A stretch of 7,147 nucleotides of DNA from Desulfobacterales bacterium (GTDB lineage: Bacteria; Desulfobacterota; DSM-4660; Desulfatiglandales; Desulfatiglandaceae): NCBI GenBank assembly GCA_027061865.1, contig JAMOVZ010000269.1:1-7147 (forward strand), given 5' to 3'. Each line of letters begins with the position of its first letter. Positions within the stretch are counted from its first letter, which is position 1. Below, one piece after another: positions 4,984 through 7,147 of this stretch. The notes beneath the pieces are model-generated. The model did not search any database, was not told where the DNA came from, and saw only the letters and a list, made by a program, of their open reading frames with translations. Position numbers and translations under genes: made by a program.

Positions 4984-7147
4984 ATGAAAAACGTGCTGAG
5001 AGCCTTTGCCCGCAACACCGTGTTTGCCAACATTCTTCTCGCAACCATTTTGGCCCTCGGTATCCTTGCGAGCAGGAGCATGATCCGGGAGACCTTTCCT
5101 GAGTTCTCCCTTGACATGATCACCATATCGGTTGCCTACCCGGGCGCCGACCCCGAAGAGGTGGAGGAGGGGATCTGCCAAAAGATAGAAGAGGCCTTGG
5201 AGGGTACCGAAGGGATAAAGCAAATCACCACCAAGGCACATGAAGGTCTGGCCACCGTACTCATAGAAGTGATGGAGAAGAGTGACGTGCAGAAGGTCCT
5301 GGATGACGTCCGCACCCAGGTTAACGCAATATCAACCTTCCCCGCGGATGCGGAGAAACCGGTCATAAAAGAAATCACGCTCAAGGACTCGGTCTTGCTC
5401 TTGTCCCTTTCGGCGGACATGCCTGAGAAGAGGATCAAAGAGTGGGCCGAAAGGGTAAAGGACGATCTTCAACAATTGGAGGAGATCTCCCAGGTGAGGG
5501 TCTTTGGAACCCGGGACTATGAGATATTTGTGGAAGTCTCGGAAGAGAAGCTTCAACTCTACGGGCTGACATTCGACAAGGTGGCAGCCGCGGTCGCCCG
5601 CTCCAACCTCAACATGGGAGGGGGGACCATCCGCACAAAGGGCGAGGAGATCAGGCTCCGCACCATTGGCCGCAAGTACACGGGCCAGGAAATCTCAGCC
5701 ATAGTGGTTCTGGCATCGGAGGATGGGAGCCTGGTCACCCTGGACCAGGTGGCAACCATCCGGGACGACTTCACAGAAGATCCCCTCACCGCGTTTGTGG
5801 ACGGAAATCCAGCCGCCCTCATAAATATCCTCAAGACAAAAGAGGAGGACGCCCTCAAGATCGCGCAGGCCACCTATCGCTATCTTGAGAAGACCAAAGA
5901 GATCCTGCCCCAGGGGGCTAACCTGGACGTGGTCTACGACAGCACCGGCATGCTTAGGGCCCGCATAAACCTCTTGGTAAAGAACGGCATCATAGGAATG
6001 ATAATCGTCTTCCTGATCCTGTACGTGGTCTTGAACGCAAGGCTTTCCTTTTGGGCGGGCATGGGGATACCCATTTCTTTGGCAGGGGCTATGGCCATTC
6101 TTTGGGTCGCTGGGGGCACGGTGAACATGGTCTCCTTGTTCGGCCTGATCCTGGTCCTGGGCATCATCGTTGATGATGCCATTGTGGTCGGAGAGGCCAT
6201 CTATGTGCACCGGAAGCAAGGCAAACCCCCGCTTCAGGCGGCCGTGGATGGAGTCTCTGAGGTGGGCGTGCCCGTCATAGCGGCCGTCCTTACCACCATA
6301 GCAGCCTTTGTGCCCTTGTTCTACGTGGGCGGTATCATGGGAAAATTCATCGCCATACTTCCAGTAGTGGTCATAGCAAGCCTATCGGTCTCCCTCGTGG
6401 AGTGCCTGCTGATTCTTCCCGCGCACCTGAGCCACCTGCCAGATCCCAGCAGCTCCCCTGAGGCCCTCAATCCCGTTGTAAGGCGTCTTGAGCGCATCCA
6501 TCTGGCTACCAGCATGGCAATGGAGTGGTTCGTGGCCCATATTTACACACCCTTCCTGAGAAAGGCCCTGCAGTGGCGTTATATATCACTGGCCACGGCA
6601 ATTGCGGTCCTCATGGTCACCACTGGATTGGTCTCCGGAGGCATTGTCAAGTTCGAGCTCTTTCCAGACCTAGACGGGTTTATTTTGACCGCCCATGTGG
6701 AATTCCCCAGCGGCACGCCACCTGAGGTCACCCGTAAGGCCCTGGAGCAGGTGGACAGGGCTTTGGTGCGACTGGAGCAAAAGACCCCTACCATTACTGG
6801 AGAGCCCATGGTGGAAAAGAGGATCATGCTGGTAGGCCAGACCCTGGAAGACATGCCACAGGCAGGGCCCAACGTGGGCTCTGTGATGGCGGTGCTGCTG
6901 CCGAGCGAACGCCGGGGTGTTCATTCCAAGAAGCTCATGGCCCGGTGGGAGCAAGAGACCGGCCAGATACCGGGAGTGAAGTCCATAAGGTTTACAGGGC
7001 TGCAACTGGGGCCTCCAGGAGACCCAATAGAAATCTGGATCCAGGGCCACGACATGCATGAAATCTTGGCCGCCGCTGGGCATCTGAAGGAGCGGCTTAG
7101 GAGTTTTAAAGGGGTATATCAAATCCGTTCCGACTTCTCTCCCGGCC
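4984..7147 (+). CDS. RND efflux permease (AcrB/HAE-type), 3' end beyond window
   Basis: The proton-driven inner-membrane pump of the operon; about 721 codons are visible without a stop, against roughly 1,030-1,050 residues for complete family members. It begins MKNVLRAFARNTVFANILL, the first membrane helix (about 12-30). The periplasmic porter domain follows (ETFPEFSLDMITISVAYPG, then PEEVEEGI). Membrane helices are seen near 335-353, 357-377, 384-405, 431-449, 459-478 and 533-553. Helix 4 contains GIIVDDAIVVGEAI with Asp397-Asp398, matching the Asp407-Asp408 proton-relay pair of AcrB, so the pump is likely functional. The second porter domain has started (VKFELFPDLDG near 556-565) and is cut. 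The start lies one base after the adaptor stop; only GGGG at 4973-4976 serves as a weak ribosome binding site, so coupling to adaptor translation is likely. The substrate cannot be read from the sequence. Heavy-metal pumps (CusA type) have a different helix-4 signature, which favours organic or drug-like substrates. Confidence 0.95.
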   Translation, partial: MKNVLRAFARNTVFANILLATILALGILASRSMIRETFPEFSLDMITISVAYPGADPEEVEEGICQKIEEALEGTEGIKQITTKAHEGLATVLIEVMEKSDVQKVLDDVRTQVNAISTFPADAEKPVIKEITLKDSVLLLSLSADMPEKRIKEWAERVKDDLQQLEEISQVRVFGTRDYEIFVEVSEEKLQLYGLTFDKVAAAVARSNLNMGGGTIRTKGEEIRLRTIGRKYTGQEISAIVVLASEDGSLVTLDQVATIRDDFTEDPLTAFVDGNPAALINILKTKEEDALKIAQATYRYLEKTKEILPQGANLDVVYDSTGMLRARINLLVKNGIIGMIIVFLILYVVLNARLSFWAGMGIPISLAGAMAILWVAGGTVNMVSLFGLILVLGIIVDDAIVVGEAIYVHRKQGKPPLQAAVDGVSEVGVPVIAAVLTTIAAFVPLFYVGGIMGKFIAILPVVVIASLSVSLVECLLILPAHLSHLPDPSSSPEALNPVVRRLERIHLATSMAMEWFVAHIYTPFLRKALQWRYISLATAIAVLMVTTGLVSGGIVKFELFPDLDGFILTAHVEFPSGTPPEVTRKALEQVDRALVRLEQKTPTITGEPMVEKRIMLVGQTLEDMPQAGPNVGSVMAVLLPSERRGVHSKKLMARWEQETGQIPGVKSIRFTGLQLGPPGDPIEIWIQGHDMHEILAAAGHLKERLRSFKGVYQIRSDFSPG

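Noticed and set aside
5695..6219. A 174-codon minus-strand ORF inside the permease gene
   Set aside because: It is antisense to a strongly conserved RND coding sequence with the intact Asp-Asp motif; its Asp/His-rich translation is a shadow of permease codon bias.
1..7147. CRISPR array, tRNA/rRNA genes, insertion sequences or phage genes
   Set aside because: No regularly spaced direct repeats, no tRNA-like cloverleaf noticed, no transposase or integrase reading frame on either strand.

Overview
The window is 7,147 bases of ordinary-looking bacterial chromosome from a Gram-negative organism: it encodes an OmpA-type envelope protein and an RND-type efflux system. The gene mix (a CxxC zinc ribbon followed by a Gly/Arg-rich tail, a COG1237-like MBL-fold hydrolase, and a MarR/adaptor/permease set whose permease begins in the style of sulfate-reducer homologues) suggests a member of the Desulfobacterota (former Deltaproteobacteria). 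This is an inference from gene flavour and moderate GC content, not from a marker gene.

Layout. (1) Positions 18-1109, plus strand: a secreted protein with a lectin-like N-terminal half and a C-terminal OmpA peptidoglycan-binding domain. (2) Positions 1131-2609, minus strand, convergent with the first gene: an MBL-fold hydrolase (2609 to 1650), then a gap of about 300 bases, then a small zinc-ribbon protein (1349 to 1131). The gap holds a candidate minus-strand promoter whose spacer is filled by a near-perfect 20-bp palindrome. Just downstream is a possible 41-codon Cys-rich reading frame interrupted by one amber codon. (3) Positions 2610-3075: a 466-base divergent intergenic region with no convincing gene but two perfect 7-bp hairpins, a candidate promoter on each strand, and an AT-rich inverted repeat near the MarR start. 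(4) Positions 3076 to the right edge, plus strand: a tightly packed operon of a MarR-family regulator, a periplasmic adaptor (membrane fusion protein) and an RND permease cut by the window end after about 721 codons. The first junction overlaps by one base (TAATG) and the second has a one-base gap.

How the genes work together. The right-hand operon reads as a self-regulated tripartite efflux system: the MarR protein probably represses its own promoter and releases it on binding a small molecule, while adaptor and permease form the inner-membrane/periplasmic part of the pump. The outer-membrane channel is not in the window. The left-hand minus-strand genes may share a regulator: the 9-base half-site TGCCCATAA of the palindrome recurs inside the candidate promoter upstream of the MBL gene. 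The most original part of the window is the small region 1350-1590 (palindromic operator, Cys-rich frame with in-frame TAG, zinc ribbon). I saw no CRISPR array, tRNA, rRNA, insertion sequence or phage gene, and no strong case for an entirely new system.
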